The notes: a model not told the origin generated them from the letters alone. A DNA stretch of 64,000 bases from Limnohabitans sp. B9-3 (GCF_002778325.1 NZ_NESI01000002.1:124001-188000); one strand, 5' to 3'; numbered from the stretch's first letter, positions 24,963 to 35,530 are shown. Numbers and translations are program-made.

Positions 24963-27245
24963 TTAAATCGTGTCGATGAAGCTACGCAGTTTATCGCTGC
25001 GGCTGGGGTGCTTCAACTTGCGCAAGGCTTTGGCTTCGATTTGACGGATACGCTCGCGCGTGACGTCAAACTGTTTGCCCACTTCTTCTAAGGTGTGGTC
25101 GCTGGTCATCTCGATGCCAAAGCGCATGCGCAGCACTTTGGCTTCGCGTGGGGTGAGGCCATCCAAGATGTCTTTCACCACATCGCGCAAGCCCGCTTGC
25201 ATGGCAGCTTCGATAGGCGCCGTGTTCACGCCGTCTTCGATGAAGTCGCCCAAATGGCTGTCGTCGTCGTCGCCGATCGGTGTTTCCATGGAGATCGGCT
25301 CTTTGGCGATCTTCATGATCTTGCGGATCTTGTCTTCTGGAATTTCCATTTTCTCGGCCAAGACGCTGGCATCAGGCTCGAAACCAAACTCTTGCAAGTG
25401 TTGACGGCTGATGCGGTTCATCTTGTTGATCGTTTCGATCATGTGTACCGGAATACGGATGGTGCGGGCTTGATCGGCAATCGAACGCGTGATGGCCTGG
25501 CGAATCCACCAAGTGGCGTAAGTCGAGAACTTGTAGCCACGACGGTATTCAAACTTGTCCACGGCCTTCATCAAACCGATGTTGCCTTCTTGGATCAAGT
25601 CCAAGAATTGCAGGCCACGGTTGGTGTATTTCTTGGCAATCGAAATGACCAAGCGCAAGTTGGCTTCGATCATTTCTTTCTTGGCGTTGCGCGAGTTGCG
25701 TTCACCCGCGTTCATGCGCTTGTTGATGTCTTTGAGTTGCTCCAAAGGCACCACCACAGTGGCTTGCAAGTTCATCAACTTTTGCTGCAAGTCTTGCACA
25801 GGTGGAATGAAACGGCCCATGGTGGTGGACCAAGGCTTACCGGCAGCAGCTTGCTTTTCGACCCACTTCAGGTTGAGCAAGTTCGGTGGGAAGTCTTTGA
25901 TGAAGGTGGCTTGAGGCATGCCGCACTTGTCCACGATGATGCGGCGCAGTTCGCGCTCTTTTTTACGCACTTCATCGACTTGGCCACGTACCGATTCACA
26001 CAATTTCTCAATGGTTTTGGCAGTGAAACGGATGTTCATCAGTTCCACGGTCAAGGCTGTTTGCGCTTTAACGTAGGCAGGGGTGCCGTAGCCTTCTTTG
26101 TCGTAGGTCTTGCGCAGTTTGTCGAACAAGACCGTCATGCGGTCGAAACGTTCCAAGGCTTGGTTCTTCAACTCTTCCAGCTTTTTAGTCAGTGCTTTGG
26201 AGCCGCCGTTGCCATCGTCGTCGTCTTCTTCGTCGAACTCGTCGAAGTCTTCTTCGGCCACGTAGTCATCGGCTTCGTTGAGGTTGCTGAAACCGTCCAC
26301 GATGGTGGAAATCACGACCTTGCCGCTGCGAATCTCTTCGCCCATGGCCAAGATGGCCGCGATGGTGGCAGGCGAGCCGCTGATCGCAGCCATCATGTCC
26401 ATCAAGCCGCCTTCGATGCGCTTGGCAATCTCAATTTCGCCTTCGCGCGTTAGCAACTCAACCGTGCCCATTTCGCGCATGTACATGCGCACGGGGTCGG
26501 TGGTGCGGCCAAATTCGCTGTCCACAGTGGACAAGGCGGCTTCGGCTTCTTCTTCGGCTTCTTCTTCGGTCGCGGCTGTGGGGGTGTTGTTGTTGAGCAG
26601 CAGAGTTTCTGCGTCAGGGGTGTGCTCGTAGACGGCTACGCCCATGTCGTTCAACATGGTGATCACGACTTCCAAGGTCTCGGCATCGACCAACTTGTCG
26701 GGCAAGTGGTCCGAGATTTCGCCGTGTGTCAGGTAGCCGCGAGTCTTGCCCAGTTTGATCAGGGTTTTCAAGCGCGAGCGGCGTTTTTGCATGTCTTCTT
26801 CAGACAGCACGGTCTCGTCCAGACCAAATTCTTTCATCAAGGCACGTTCTTTGGCCTTGCTGATTTTCATGCGAAGGGGTTTGACTTTTTCAGCCGTCGC
26901 TTCGGTCGCAACTGGCTCTTCACCCACCAAGTCGGCTTCGATGTCGCTTAAGTCTTCGTCATCTTCAGATGCTTTTTTGGCTTTTGCTTTGGGCTTGGCT
27001 TTGGCCTTTGCCGCTGGTTTGGCTTTTTCTACCTTGGGGGCGTGTGCTTCAACGGCAGCAGGCTTTTTTGGAATGAGGCGGACGACGGGCTTGGCGTCAG
27101 CGGACTTGGGTGTTTTGGATGCGGGCACGGAAGAAGCTTTCTTGGCAGTCTTGGCAGCGACAGGCGCTGCCGATTTGGCCGTCTTTGTGGGGAGCTTTGT
27201 ATTTGGCTTGGCTGTAGGCTTCTTGGACTTTGGGTCGACGGGCAT
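24963..27245 (-). CDS. rpoD: RNA polymerase primary sigma factor (sigma-70)
   Basis: A 760-residue primary sigma factor. Region 1.1 follows a Lys/Ala/Pro-rich N-terminal tail (about residues 1-95); then come the acidic non-conserved insert ([12 protein letters not shown]), region 2 with [20 protein letters not shown] and [10 protein letters not shown], region 3, and region 4 with the [23 protein letters not shown] near the C-terminus. It directs RNA polymerase to housekeeping promoters. The basic N-terminal extension is longer than in E. coli (613 residues) but common in this bacterial group. It has its own extended -10 promoter within a palindrome. Confidence 0.98.
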   Translation of the reverse strand: MPVDPKSKKPTAKPNTKLPTKTAKSAAPVAAKTAKKASSVPASKTPKSADAKPVVRLIPKKPAAVEAHAPKVEKAKPAAKAKAKPKAKAKKASEDDEDLSDIEADLVGEEPVATEATAEKVKPLRMKISKAKERALMKEFGLDETVLSEEDMQKRRSRLKTLIKLGKTRGYLTHGEISDHLPDKLVDAETLEVVITMLNDMGVAVYEHTPDAETLLLNNNTPTAATEEEAEEEAEAALSTVDSEFGRTTDPVRMYMREMGTVELLTREGEIEIAKRIEGGLMDMMAAISGSPATIAAILAMGEEIRSGKVVISTIVDGFSNLNEADDYVAEEDFDEFDEEDDDDGNGGSKALTKKLEELKNQALERFDRMTVLFDKLRKTYDKEGYGTPAYVKAQTALTVELMNIRFTAKTIEKLCESVRGQVDEVRKKERELRRIIVDKCGMPQATFIKDFPPNLLNLKWVEKQAAAGKPWSTTMGRFIPPVQDLQQKLMNLQATVVVPLEQLKDINKRMNAGERNSRNAKKEMIEANLRLVISIAKKYTNRGLQFLDLIQEGNIGLMKAVDKFEYRRGYKFSTYATWWIRQAITRSIADQARTIRIPVHMIETINKMNRISRQHLQEFGFEPDASVLAEKMEIPEDKIRKIMKIAKEPISMETPIGDDDDSHLGDFIEDGVNTAPIEAAMQAGLRDVVKDILDGLTPREAKVLRMRFGIEMTSDHTLEEVGKQFDVTRERIRQIEAKALRKLKHPSRSDKLRSFIDTI

Positions 27246-27471
27246 GAAAACTCCTAGACAACAAAAAAGAAATCACAAAAAAGAGATCACAAAAGAGCAA
27301 TCAATACGCAGCGCCACAAATGCGACGCGGAGGGAAACGAGGGGGGAGGTTGGGCCTCAAAAGCAAGCGTGTGAGGGCGAACATTTGGAATGCAGTCCTT
27401 GCGATAAATTGGCGAGTCGTGCGCTTGTGTCACGGTTAGCCGGGCTCGGAGGTGCTGCTGTCGCACTTGCT

Positions 27472-27495
27472 AAGTTTTGGATTATACCAAAACTT
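27472..27495 (-). promoter_or_regulatory. rpoD promoter: extended -10 inside a perfect inverted repeat
   Basis: On the minus strand TGGTATAAT (27489-27481) is a consensus extended -10. It is framed by AAGTTTTGG (27472-27480) and CCAAAACTT (27487-27495), a perfect 9-bp inverted repeat with the six bases of the -10 as spacer. The leader to rpoD is about 230 nt. The rest of the 282-bp gap 27246-27527 shows no other clear element. The symmetry suggests a repressor site or a melting-promoting structure. Confidence 0.65.
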
Positions 27496-27527
27496 CAATG
27501 CTGGACTTATGAAAAAGCCCGTCTCAG

Positions 27528-29429
27528 TTAGGCTTCTGCAGTGTTGGGGTTGACCGATTCAAGCTGGCGACGACGCGTTTGCAGTGCTCGGTAGCGCTGT
27601 AAAGCAGTGGGGTCCTCTTTGGCCGATTCGATGGCTTCGGTCTCTTGCATCTTGATGCTTTCGATCAACATGCGGTTGAGCATCCCGCGTAGCTCGGCGC
27701 GTGCCTCGAGCGCCAAAGCTTCAGGTGTGGCGTCATCTGGGCGCGGGTTGCCGTCGTCGTCAAGGATGGGTGTGAAGGCGGAGGCCATCACGCGCAGGGC
27801 CAAGTCTTCGCTCTCCTCGCCACGCAGGGCTTCACGCAAGACGCCCCAAGCTTGGTTGCCGTGTTCGTGGTGCTGTTGGTCCAACCATACAAACAAGGGG
27901 CCATGCGGTGCAGCCAAGTCGCACAAGAGGTTGTGGTCTTCGGTGGAGAGTTGTTCCCAAATCGACATGTCGGACAACAACACGCGGGCGGCATGGTCTG
28001 CGCGTCCTTGAGGCATGTGGCGGGTGCGGCGTGGGCCGAAACTTTGTGCCCGTTCCCGCGGTTTGAAGTTGGATGATTTTTTGTATTCGCCCGATCGTCC
28101 TGCCGTTTTGGCTGGTGCAGGTGCTTGAGGGATCCACAGGTCTTGCAACTCGTGATTACCTAAGTCTGCTAAGTTGGCGACTTCAGTCAGCAGTTGGCGC
28201 TTGAGGGCACCGTCGGGCAAGGCCATCCACATGGGTTTGGCGTTGCTGGCCATGTGCGCACGGCCTTCGGCTGAGTTCAAATCGCAGCCTTCGCGGGCCA
28301 CTTCAATCAGAAAGCGGCTGAGTGGCATGGCCTCGGTCACGCAATGGGCAAAACCTTCTTTGCCAAATTCGCGGATGTAGCTGTCGGGGTCATGTTCGGC
28401 GGGCAAGAACAAAAATTTCACGCTGCGCACATCGGTGGCGTAGGGTAAGGCGCCTTCCAGGGCCTTGCGAGCCGCGCGCCGTCCAGCGCTGTCGCCGTCG
28501 AAGCTGAACACCACGTTGTCGGTAAAGCGGAACAGCTTTTGCACATGGTCGGCAGTACAAGCCGTGCCCAAGGTTGCTACAGCATTGGGGAAACCAAGCT
28601 GTGCCAACGCGACCACGTCCATGTAGCCCTCGGTGACCAGCACGTAGCCCACATCGCGCAGGGCATTGCGGGCCTCGAACAAACCGTAGAGCTCGCGGCC
28701 TTTGCTGAACACTGGCGTTTCAGGGGAGTTCAAGTACTTGGGCGTGCCCTCAAACAGCACGCGCCCACCAAAGCCAATGCATTCACCCTTGACGTTGCGA
28801 ATCGGGAACATCACGCGGTCGCGGAAACGGTCGTAGCGTTTTTCGTCTTGGCCGTCTTCTTGGTTGACGATGACCAAGCCGCTCTCGGCCAACATGGGGT
28901 CTTGGTAGTCGGGGAACACGCTGGCCAAACTGCGCCAGCCTTCGGGGGCGTAGCCCAGGCCGAATTGGCGTGCAATTTCGCCACTCAAGCCTCGGCCTTT
29001 GAGGTACTCAATGGCTTTTGGGGATGACTTGAGGTGTTTGCGGTACGCCTCGCCTGCCTTTTCCAGCACATCGGTGAGGGTGGCTTGCTTTTGGCGTTGT
29101 TGTGCGGCGCGCTCGCGGTCTTGGGGCGATATGTCCTCTTCCGGCACCTGCAAGCCCACGTTTTGGGCCAAGTCTTTGACGGCTTCCACGAAGGTCATGC
29201 CCGCGTGCTCCATCAAGAAGCCTATGGCGTTGCCGTTTTTGCCACAGCCAAAGCAGTGGAAAAATTGTTTGGCGGGGCTGACCGTGAAAGAGGGGGACTT
29301 TTCGCCGTGGAAGGGGCACAAGCCCATGAAGTTGGCGCCACCCTTTTTCAGCTGTACATAGCGACCCACCACCTCGACCACGTCAACGCGGGCGAGGAGC
29401 TCTTGGATGAAAGATTGGGGGATGGCCAT
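27528..29429 (-). CDS. dnaG: DNA primase
   Basis: A 633-residue primase that makes RNA primers at the replication fork. The N-terminal zinc finger has Cys38, His41, Cys59 and Cys62 (LCPFHGEKSPSF, HCFGCGK). The catalytic TOPRIM core has VTEGYMDV and SFDGDSAGR. The C-terminal part is the DnaB-binding domain. The order dnaG-rpoD is the conserved macromolecular-synthesis arrangement, here without rpsU in the window. Confidence 0.97.
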   Translation of the reverse strand: MAIPQSFIQELLARVDVVEVVGRYVQLKKGGANFMGLCPFHGEKSPSFTVSPAKQFFHCFGCGKNGNAIGFLMEHAGMTFVEAVKDLAQNVGLQVPEEDISPQDRERAAQQRQKQATLTDVLEKAGEAYRKHLKSSPKAIEYLKGRGLSGEIARQFGLGYAPEGWRSLASVFPDYQDPMLAESGLVIVNQEDGQDEKRYDRFRDRVMFPIRNVKGECIGFGGRVLFEGTPKYLNSPETPVFSKGRELYGLFEARNALRDVGYVLVTEGYMDVVALAQLGFPNAVATLGTACTADHVQKLFRFTDNVVFSFDGDSAGRRAARKALEGALPYATDVRSVKFLFLPAEHDPDSYIREFGKEGFAHCVTEAMPLSRFLIEVAREGCDLNSAEGRAHMASNAKPMWMALPDGALKRQLLTEVANLADLGNHELQDLWIPQAPAPAKTAGRSGEYKKSSNFKPRERAQSFGPRRTRHMPQGRADHAARVLLSDMSIWEQLSTEDHNLLCDLAAPHGPLFVWLDQQHHEHGNQAWGVLREALRGEESEDLALRVMASAFTPILDDDGNPRPDDATPEALALEARAELRGMLNRMLIESIKMQETEAIESAKEDPTALQRYRALQTRRRQLESVNPNTAEA

Positions 29430-29493
29430 GGTGGGGAAAAGCGTGGAGGGTCGATTCTAGGCAGACCCTTCCGCCTTTCCCTTGAAGCACTGC

Positions 29494-30252
29494 TTATTTT
29501 GGTGCCAAACGAATCGCACCATCTAAGCGAATCACTTCGCCGTTGAGCATATCGTTTTCAAAAATATGCAGCGCGAGCTTGGCGTAGTCTTGCGGTGTGC
29601 CCAAGCGTGAGGGGAAGGGCACGCTGGCGGCGAGTGCATCTTGCACGTCTTGGGGCATGCCAAACATCATGGGCGTGCCAAAGATGCCGGGGGCGATGGT
29701 CATGTTGCGAATGCCGTTGCGGGCCAGGTCGCGGGCAATGGGCAAGGTCATGCCGACCACGCCGCCTTTGGAGGCGCTGTAGGCGGCTTGGCCAATTTGA
29801 CCGTCATACGCTGCGACCGAGGCAGTTGAGATCATCACGCCGCGTTCGCCGGTCGCTTCTGGGGCGTTGTGGCTCATGGCTTCGGAGGCCAAGCGGATCA
29901 TGTTGAAGCTGCCCACCAGGTTGACCATGATGGTTTTGCTGAAAGTGTTGAGGCTGTGCGCCCCATTTTTGCCCACGGTTTTTTCGGCGGGTGCAATGCC
30001 GGCGCAGTTGACCAAGCCCATCAATTTGCCCAGCGACACGGCTTTGGCGACCACGGCTTGGCCGTCAGCTTCGTTGCTCACATCGCATTTGACGAAAGCG
30101 CCACCGATCTCTTGGGCAATGACTTCGCCTTTGTCTGCCTGCATATCGGCAATGACCACAATGCCGCCTTGTGCGGCCAACGCCCGCGCCGTGCCTTCAC
30201 CCAAGCCTGATGCGCCGCCGGTGACGATGAAAACTTTGCCTTTGATCTCCAT
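29494..30252 (-). CDS. HSD10-like short-chain dehydrogenase (3-hydroxyacyl-CoA dehydrogenase type)
   Basis: A 252-residue SDR with TGGASGLG (11-18), Ser145, and Tyr158-x3-Lys162 in [38 protein letters not shown] is the pattern of type II 3-hydroxyacyl-CoA dehydrogenases (17-beta-HSD10 family), which act in fatty acid and branched-chain amino acid breakdown. Its promoter overlaps a perfect 20-bp palindrome, so it is tightly regulated. It stands alone between dnaG and a divergent patatin gene. Confidence 0.9.
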   Translation of the reverse strand: MEIKGKVFIVTGGASGLGEGTARALAAQGGIVVIADMQADKGEVIAQEIGGAFVKCDVSNEADGQAVVAKAVSLGKLMGLVNCAGIAPAEKTVGKNGAHSLNTFSKTIMVNLVGSFNMIRLASEAMSHNAPEATGERGVMISTASVAAYDGQIGQAAYSASKGGVVGMTLPIARDLARNGIRNMTIAPGIFGTPMMFGMPQDVQDALAASVPFPSRLGTPQDYAKLALHIFENDMLNGEVIRLDGAIRLAPK

Positions 30253-30280
30253 GATCTTCTCCAGTAGATGTGTGTGGATT

Positions 30281-30309
30281 GAAATAGCTGACGTTTACGT
30301 AAACGTCAA
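30281..30309 (-). promoter_or_regulatory. SDR promoter with perfect 20-bp palindromic operator
   Basis: TGACGTTTACGTAAACGTCA (30289-30308) is fully self-complementary. On the minus strand TTGACG (30309-30304) is a -35, and after a 17-bp spacer TATTTC (30286-30281) is a -10; the palindrome covers the -35 and most of the spacer, the typical place for a repressor. ACGT-rich sites of this kind are, as I recall, described for MerR/TetR regulators of acyl-CoA and leucine catabolism in proteobacteria. Confidence 0.72.
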
Positions 30310-30415
30310 TTTAACGTTTGGATTATGGAGGATGAGACGACGCGATTGCCGGTATGGGTGGCAAGCGATCTAGGACAATCGATGCTTTTATATGCATGGG
30401 TCTAGGAATTTAAAA

Positions 30416-31393
30416 ATGTCAGCTCTTTCCTCTCTTGCTGCTTCGTACGGTCGTTCATGGCGCGGTGTGGTGCTGGTTGTGTGTGTCGCCGTGTTGAGTG
30501 CTTGTCAATCGCCCGGTCGACTGGCTCCTGTGGTTGAAAAGCCGGTGCTGCAACCCGTCGCGCCGCCCGCAACACCTTCTGCCGTTGTGGACGCTGTGGA
30601 AGCGCCCGTGGTCAAAAAAGTGCCTCGTCTTGGCTTGGCATTGGGTGGCGGTGCAGCACGCGGATTCGCGCATGTCGGCGTGCTGCAAGTGTTGGAAGAG
30701 GCCGGCATCAAGGCTGACTTGGTGGTGGGCACATCTGCCGGCAGTTTGGTGGCCGCGTTTTATGCCAGTGGCAAAACCGGCGCGCAGTTGCAAAGGGTGG
30801 CGGAGACCATGGAGGAGGTCACCATCACCGACTGGACCGTGCCTTTGCTGGGCCGCGGCATGATGCGCGGCGATGCGCTGAGCCGCTACGTCAATCAACA
30901 GACCGGAGGACGACGCATTGAAGAATTGAAAATGCCGCTGGGCATTGTGGCCACCGATTTGCGCACCGGCGATGGGGTGTTGTTTCAGCGTGGTGATTTG
31001 GGTACGGCGGTTCGAGCTTCTAGTTCCGTGCCTTCGGTGTTTGAACCCGTTCGCATAGGCGCGCGTGAGTTTGTAGATGGTGGCTTGGTCTCACCCGTGC
31101 CTGTGCGTTATGCGCGACAAATGGGGGCTGAATATGTATTAGCTGTGGACATTTCAAGCACGCCAGAGGCCGCTAAAACGGACGACATGTTTCAAATCTT
31201 GATGCAAACCTTCACCATCATGGGCAAAAGCATCAACGCGTTTGAGTTGAAAGAGGCCGACTTGGTGGTGCGCCCCGCCTTGAACCAAGTGGGCAGCGCC
31301 GATTTCAGTGCGCGACGTCGTTCGATTGAAGCCGGTCGCGCTGCGATGCTGCAGGCTTTGCCTAAATTGCGTGCAGCTTTGGTGCCGCGCTGA
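30416..31393 (+). CDS. Patatin-like phospholipase family lipoprotein
   Basis: A 325-residue protein. The N-terminus is a lipoprotein signal with lipobox LSAC (Cys30), then a Pro/Val-rich linker. The patatin domain has the oxyanion loop GGGAARG (77-83), the nucleophile elbow GTSAG (Ser107) and the second dyad residue in DGG (Asp221). It is an RssA/NTE-like serine lipase expected to be membrane-anchored in the envelope. ATG 30416 has AGGA 8 bp upstream, and its signal sequence fits; ATG 30392 would only add eight residues. Confidence 0.9.
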   Translation: MSALSSLAASYGRSWRGVVLVVCVAVLSACQSPGRLAPVVEKPVLQPVAPPATPSAVVDAVEAPVVKKVPRLGLALGGGAARGFAHVGVLQVLEEAGIKADLVVGTSAGSLVAAFYASGKTGAQLQRVAETMEEVTITDWTVPLLGRGMMRGDALSRYVNQQTGGRRIEELKMPLGIVATDLRTGDGVLFQRGDLGTAVRASSSVPSVFEPVRIGAREFVDGGLVSPVPVRYARQMGAEYVLAVDISSTPEAAKTDDMFQILMQTFTIMGKSINAFELKEADLVVRPALNQVGSADFSARRRSIEAGRAAMLQALPKLRAALVPR

Positions 31394-31409
31394 TCAAAAT
31401 TTGGACCAC

Positions 31410-31438
31410 AAAAAAAGGACTCACCTTGCGATGAGCCC
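31410..31438 (-). terminator. Intrinsic terminator of the phasin gene
   Basis: Read leftward: GGGCTCA (31438-31432), an 8-base loop, TGAGTCC (31423-31417), then a T run. It lies between the convergent patatin and phasin genes. Confidence 0.75.
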
Positions 31439-31496
31439 TTGAAGGGATCCTTGTACCCGAGGTGACCCAAAGACCCGAGGAGACAACTGGAACCAA

Positions 31497-32042
31497 TTAA
31501 CGCTTTTTGGCAGCGGCAGTTTTGGTAGCTTTCACAGCGGTGTCGGCGGCCGCTTGCAGGTTAGTTTCAGCGATGTCGGTGGCTTGTTTGACTGCTTTTT
31601 GCACAGTTTCCACGGCGGTGTTGCTGGCGCTCACAGCTTGTTTGAAGAAGGCAACAGCTTGCTCAGAGCCAGCAGGTGCGTTTTTCAAGGCTGTTTCGAT
31701 GTAAGCGGTGACGGCTTCTTGGCTTTCAGCGGCTTTGCCTTCAAAGGCTTTGCTCAACTCGGTGGTTGTGCCCGAAGCGATGTCATAGATGTGACGGCTG
31801 TAAGCCGCAGACTTTTCAGCCAAAGGCTGCAAAAAGTTGGTTTGCAAGGCGATGAACTCTTGTGGGTCTTTGGCGGCCAACACAGCTTTGGCGTGGTCAG
31901 CAGACTCAGTCAAGGCAGCGCGTGCAGCAGTCAGGTTGAGTTCAACCAATTTTTCCATGCCAGCGAAGGCTTGGTTAGACAAGCCAAAGAGATTGTTCAA
32001 GTTGGCTTTGTTCGAGGCGATGATTTGTTCGGCGTTCAGCAT
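31497..32042 (-). CDS. Phasin family protein
   Basis: A 181-residue all-alpha protein with the Phasin_2 pattern ([24 protein letters not shown] near the start, [18 protein letters not shown] mid-protein) and a Lys/Ala-rich tail ending AKKR. Phasins coat polyhydroxyalkanoate granules and set their number and size. With bdhA and phaR elsewhere in the window this indicates PHB storage. It has an own terminator and is monocistronic. Confidence 0.93.
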   Translation of the reverse strand: MLNAEQIIASNKANLNNLFGLSNQAFAGMEKLVELNLTAARAALTESADHAKAVLAAKDPQEFIALQTNFLQPLAEKSAAYSRHIYDIASGTTTELSKAFEGKAAESQEAVTAYIETALKNAPAGSEQAVAFFKQAVSASNTAVETVQKAVKQATDIAETNLQAAADTAVKATKTAAAKKR

Positions 32043-32223
32043 GGGGTTACTCCAGAAGTTAAGACAGTTTGCAGAAAATGTTGCGTTGCAGCATTGGGAT
32101 GAAGTTTAGGGTTATCCCGTAAATTCGCAAGGCCTTGGCGGCGGTTTAGAGGTGTCGTTCTAAATGCGTGAGGTTTCGCGTCTTGGTCACAATCAAGCCA
32201 TTGCCGCTTCATCCCGTTCGCCC

Positions 32224-33159
32224 ATGCGTGCCTTTTATTCCGATCAATTTGTCTTGCCTTTGCCCGAAGGCCATCGCTTTCCCATGGCGAAGTACCGTTT
32301 GTTGCGTGATCGCCTCGCCTTGGCGTTACCTGAGGTGGCGATGGCGGTGGCGGGGCCTGCCAGCGATGGCGAGTTGGCATTGGTGCACACGCCGAGCTAT
32401 GTTCAGTCGGTGGTGCAGGGCACGTTAAGCGCTGCGGCGCAAAGGGAAATTGGCTTTCCGTGGTCTGAGGCCATGGTGGAACGATCGCGCCGCTCAGTCG
32501 GTGCCACGGTGATGGCAGCGCGCGCGGTTTTGTTCGGTGCAGAGGGTGTCTCGGCCAATTTGGCAGGCGGCACGCACCACGCTTACGCAGACCGAGGGAG
32601 TGGTTTTTGTGTGTTCAATGACGCAGCAGTGGCTGCGCGGCTGATGCAGGCCGAGTGGGCGCGCAGCCATGTGCACCCGCTGAATGTGGCCATCATTGAC
32701 CTGGATGTGCATCAGGGCAACGGCTCAGCACACATCTTTGCCAACGACAAGAACGTGTTTACCTTGTCCCTGCACGGGGCGCGGAATTTTCCTTTTGCCA
32801 AAGAAGCGAGCGATTTGGATGTCGAATTGCCCGATGGCTGTGATGACGATGCTTACCTGCACGCTTTAGATCTCGCCCTCGCTGAGTTGGCGTCGCGGTT
32901 CACGCCAAACTTGGTGATTTATCTCGCAGGTGCCGATCCGCATGAGGGCGATCGCTTGGGACGACTCAAGCTGAGCTTTGACGGCTTAGAGGCCCGAGAT
33001 CGGCGCGTCTTCGATTGGGCTTGGTCACAACGCGTTCCGTTGGCGTTTTGCATGGCAGGTGGCTACGGCCACCAAATTGAAGACACAGTTCGCGTGCAAG
33101 TCAACACCTACCGTGTCGCCCAGGCGTATGCGCGACGCTGGCAAAATCTAGCTGTATGA
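32224..33159 (+). CDS. Histone deacetylase family hydrolase
   Basis: A 311-residue arginase/deacetylase-fold enzyme. The zinc ligands are visible: Asp161 and His163 in DLDVHQGNG, and Asp238 in AGADPHEGDRLG; the active-site His pair is at 118-119 in GGTHHA. Bacterial members deacetylate acetylpolyamines, acetoin-related amides or proteins; the substrate is not clear. Start at MRAFYSDQF (32224) matches family N-termini. It is coupled by ATGA to the thioesterase gene, the first of three coupled genes. Confidence 0.9.
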   Translation: MRAFYSDQFVLPLPEGHRFPMAKYRLLRDRLALALPEVAMAVAGPASDGELALVHTPSYVQSVVQGTLSAAAQREIGFPWSEAMVERSRRSVGATVMAARAVLFGAEGVSANLAGGTHHAYADRGSGFCVFNDAAVAARLMQAEWARSHVHPLNVAIIDLDVHQGNGSAHIFANDKNVFTLSLHGARNFPFAKEASDLDVELPDGCDDDAYLHALDLALAELASRFTPNLVIYLAGADPHEGDRLGRLKLSFDGLEARDRRVFDWAWSQRVPLAFCMAGGYGHQIEDTVRVQVNTYRVAQAYARRWQNLAV

Positions 33160-33605
33160 CGACTTCCACTTCTGCACGCCCCCAAGCACAGCCGCGCAGC
33201 GCCTTCAAGGTCTTTCGCACCATCACCACGCGTTGGATGGACAACGACGCCTACGGCCATGTCAACAACGTTGTGTACTACAGCTGGTTTGACACGGCGG
33301 TGAACGCGCATTTGATGGAGCAGGGCGCATTGGACATTCATCACGGCGACACGATCGGCTTGGTGATTGAAACCCAATGCAACTACTTCTCACCTTTGGC
33401 TTTTCCGCAAACCATTGAAGCCGGCATTCGTGTGGCCAAGCTGGGCTCGTCCAGCGTGCGCTATGAGGTGGGCTTGTTTGCGCAAGGCGCTGAATTGTGC
33501 GCCGCACACGGGCACTTTGTGCACGTCTATGTCGACAAAGAAAACCGCAGGCCTGTGAAGGCACTGCCTTTAAATTTAAAAACTGTTTTGGAGACTATGG
33601 TATGA
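33156..33605 (+). CDS. Acyl-CoA thioesterase, 4-hydroxybenzoyl-CoA thioesterase/YbgC-like
   Basis: A 149-residue hotdog-fold protein with the motif RWMDNDAYGHVNNVVYYSWFD, in which the Asp and the following Gly-His-Val-Asn segment form the active site of the 4HBT family. It hydrolyses acyl-CoAs; the chain type is unknown. The start overlaps the deacetylase stop and its stop overlaps the nitroreductase start, so the three are translationally coupled. Confidence 0.9.
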   Translation: MTTSTSARPQAQPRSAFKVFRTITTRWMDNDAYGHVNNVVYYSWFDTAVNAHLMEQGALDIHHGDTIGLVIETQCNYFSPLAFPQTIEAGIRVAKLGSSSVRYEVGLFAQGAELCAAHGHFVHVYVDKENRRPVKALPLNLKTVLETMV

Positions 33606-34312
33606 GCACCCCATCTGAGAACATCGCCGCCGTTGACCACGCCATCACCTCGCGCATGTCGGCCCGCGCGTTCACGCAGCAGCCCGTGTCGCGCGAATTG
33701 ATCACCGAGATTTTGCAAGTGGCCAGCCGCGCGCCCTCGGGCACCAACACCCAGCCTTGGCAGGTGTATGTACTGCAAGGCGAGAGTCGAGACAGCTTGG
33801 TCGACAAAGTGTGTGCCGCGCACGAAGCCATTCGCGCCAACCCAGAACTGGCGCAGCAATACCAAGAGCAATACGACTACTACCCCAAGCAGTGGATCAG
33901 CCCTTTCATCGACCGTCGTCGTGAAAACGGTTGGGGCTTGTACGGTTTGTTGGGCATTGGCAAGGCCGACAAAGAGCAGATGCATCTGCAAAGCCAACGT
34001 AACTTCAAGTTCTTTGATGCGCCTGTCGGCTTGATGTTCACCATCAACCCCGTGATGGGCCGGGGCTCCATGTTTGACTACGGCATGTTTGTGCAAAACA
34101 TCATGTTGGCGGCGCGTGCGCGTGGCCTGCACACCTGCCCGCAAGCGGCCTGGAACAGTTTTCACAGCATCATCTTGCCGCACATTGGTGCGGGGGAAGG
34201 CGAGATGTTGGTGTGTGGTTTGTCTTTAGGTTGGGCTGACGAGAGCGACAAGGTCAACACCTTCACGACACCACGCGTGCCGGTGGCAGAGTTCACCCAT
34301 TGGGTGGACTAA
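33602..34312 (+). CDS. Nitroreductase family protein
   Basis: A 236-residue FMN-dependent oxidoreductase. [15 protein letters not shown] and [17 protein letters not shown] are the N-terminal FMN-binding signature, and the C-terminal half carries GLSLGWAD. Members reduce nitro groups, enones or quinones with NAD(P)H. ATG 33602 overlaps the thioesterase stop (ATGA). The physiological substrate is unknown. Confidence 0.92.
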   Translation: MSTPSENIAAVDHAITSRMSARAFTQQPVSRELITEILQVASRAPSGTNTQPWQVYVLQGESRDSLVDKVCAAHEAIRANPELAQQYQEQYDYYPKQWISPFIDRRRENGWGLYGLLGIGKADKEQMHLQSQRNFKFFDAPVGLMFTINPVMGRGSMFDYGMFVQNIMLAARARGLHTCPQAAWNSFHSIILPHIGAGEGEMLVCGLSLGWADESDKVNTFTTPRVPVAEFTHWVD

Positions 34313-34332
34313 GTTTTAAGAGCCAATACCCG

Positions 34333-35517
34333 ATGATCATCACCAGCCTGCTCGACACCGACCTGTACAAATTCACCATGATGCAGGCCGTGCTGCATCA
34401 GTTTCCGAGCGCGCAGGTTTCCTACAAATTCAAGTGTCGTAACCCGGGCGTGAATTTGGCGCCGTATGCGCAAGAGATTCGTGACGAAATTCGCTCCTTG
34501 TGCAGCTTGCATTTTCAAGATGCGGAGCTGGCTTGGTTGCGAAGTCTGAGGTTTATCAAAAGTGATTTCGTCGATTTCTTGGGTCTGTTTCATCTCAACG
34601 AAAAGTACATCGACGTCACGCCCTTGCCCAGTGGCGAGTTAGAGATCAGCATTCATGGGCCTTGGCTGCACACGATCTTGTTTGAGATTCCGGTGCTCGC
34701 CATTGTCAACGAGGTGTACTTTCGCAACACCCAAAAAGTGCCCGATTTCATCGAGGGCCGCAAACGCTTAGACCAGAAAATTGAAGCCCTGCACGCGGAG
34801 CGTTTGAGCGATTTGAAAATTGCCGACTACGGCACCCGCCGTCGCTTTTCACGCGCTTGGCACGAAGAGTTGCTGCGCGTGTTGACCGCCAAATTAGGCA
34901 CCGGCGCGCAAGGTCAGTTGGCGGGCACCAGCAATGCGTTGTTTGCCATGAAGTTGGGCCTCACACCTTTGGGCACGATGGCGCACGAATACTTGCAGGC
35001 TTGCCAAGCTTTGGGGCCTCGTTTGCGCGATAGCCAAGTGTTTGGGTTCGAGACATGGGCGCGTGAGTACCGAGGCGACTTAGGGATTGCGTTGAGTGAC
35101 GTCTACGGCATTGAGCCGTTTTTGCGTGACTTCGACATGTACTTCTGCAAGTTGTTTGATGGGGCGCGCCACGACAGTGGTGACCCTTTCACATGGGGCG
35201 AGCGCATGATTGCGCACTACCGCAACAACCGCGTAGACCCCATGACCAAGACCTTAATTTTTTCAGACGGCCTGACGGTCGAAAAAATCATTGCGTTGTA
35301 TCAACAGTTCAGAGGCCGCTGCCAACTCGCGTTTGGCATTGGCACCAACCTGACGAATGACTTGGGTTACGAGCCGCTGCAAATCGTCATCAAGATGACG
35401 CAGTGCAATGGCCAGCCGGTGGCTAAGTTGTCAGACACGCCTGGCAAAGGCATGTGTGATGACGAAAAATATTTGGCCTATTTGCGCCAAGTGTTTGGCA
35501 TCGTGCAACCTGCGTGA
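34333..35517 (+). CDS. pncB: Nicotinate phosphoribosyltransferase
   Basis: A 394-residue enzyme of NAD salvage (nicotinate + PRPP to NaMN). The start [21 protein letters not shown] is the family N-terminus. [16 protein letters not shown] contains the His that is autophosphorylated in PncB, and [15 protein letters not shown] and GTNLTNDLG bind PRPP. It lies 20 bp behind the nitroreductase. Confidence 0.96.
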   Translation: MIITSLLDTDLYKFTMMQAVLHQFPSAQVSYKFKCRNPGVNLAPYAQEIRDEIRSLCSLHFQDAELAWLRSLRFIKSDFVDFLGLFHLNEKYIDVTPLPSGELEISIHGPWLHTILFEIPVLAIVNEVYFRNTQKVPDFIEGRKRLDQKIEALHAERLSDLKIADYGTRRRFSRAWHEELLRVLTAKLGTGAQGQLAGTSNALFAMKLGLTPLGTMAHEYLQACQALGPRLRDSQVFGFETWAREYRGDLGIALSDVYGIEPFLRDFDMYFCKLFDGARHDSGDPFTWGERMIAHYRNNRVDPMTKTLIFSDGLTVEKIIALYQQFRGRCQLAFGIGTNLTNDLGYEPLQIVIKMTQCNGQPVAKLSDTPGKGMCDDEKYLAYLRQVFGIVQPA

Positions 35518-35530
35518 TGCTTGAAGGAAA

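Noticed and set aside
25095..26453. A 452-codon rightward frame antisense to rpoD
   Set aside because: It mirrors the conserved sigma-70 coding sequence and shows no protein family pattern.
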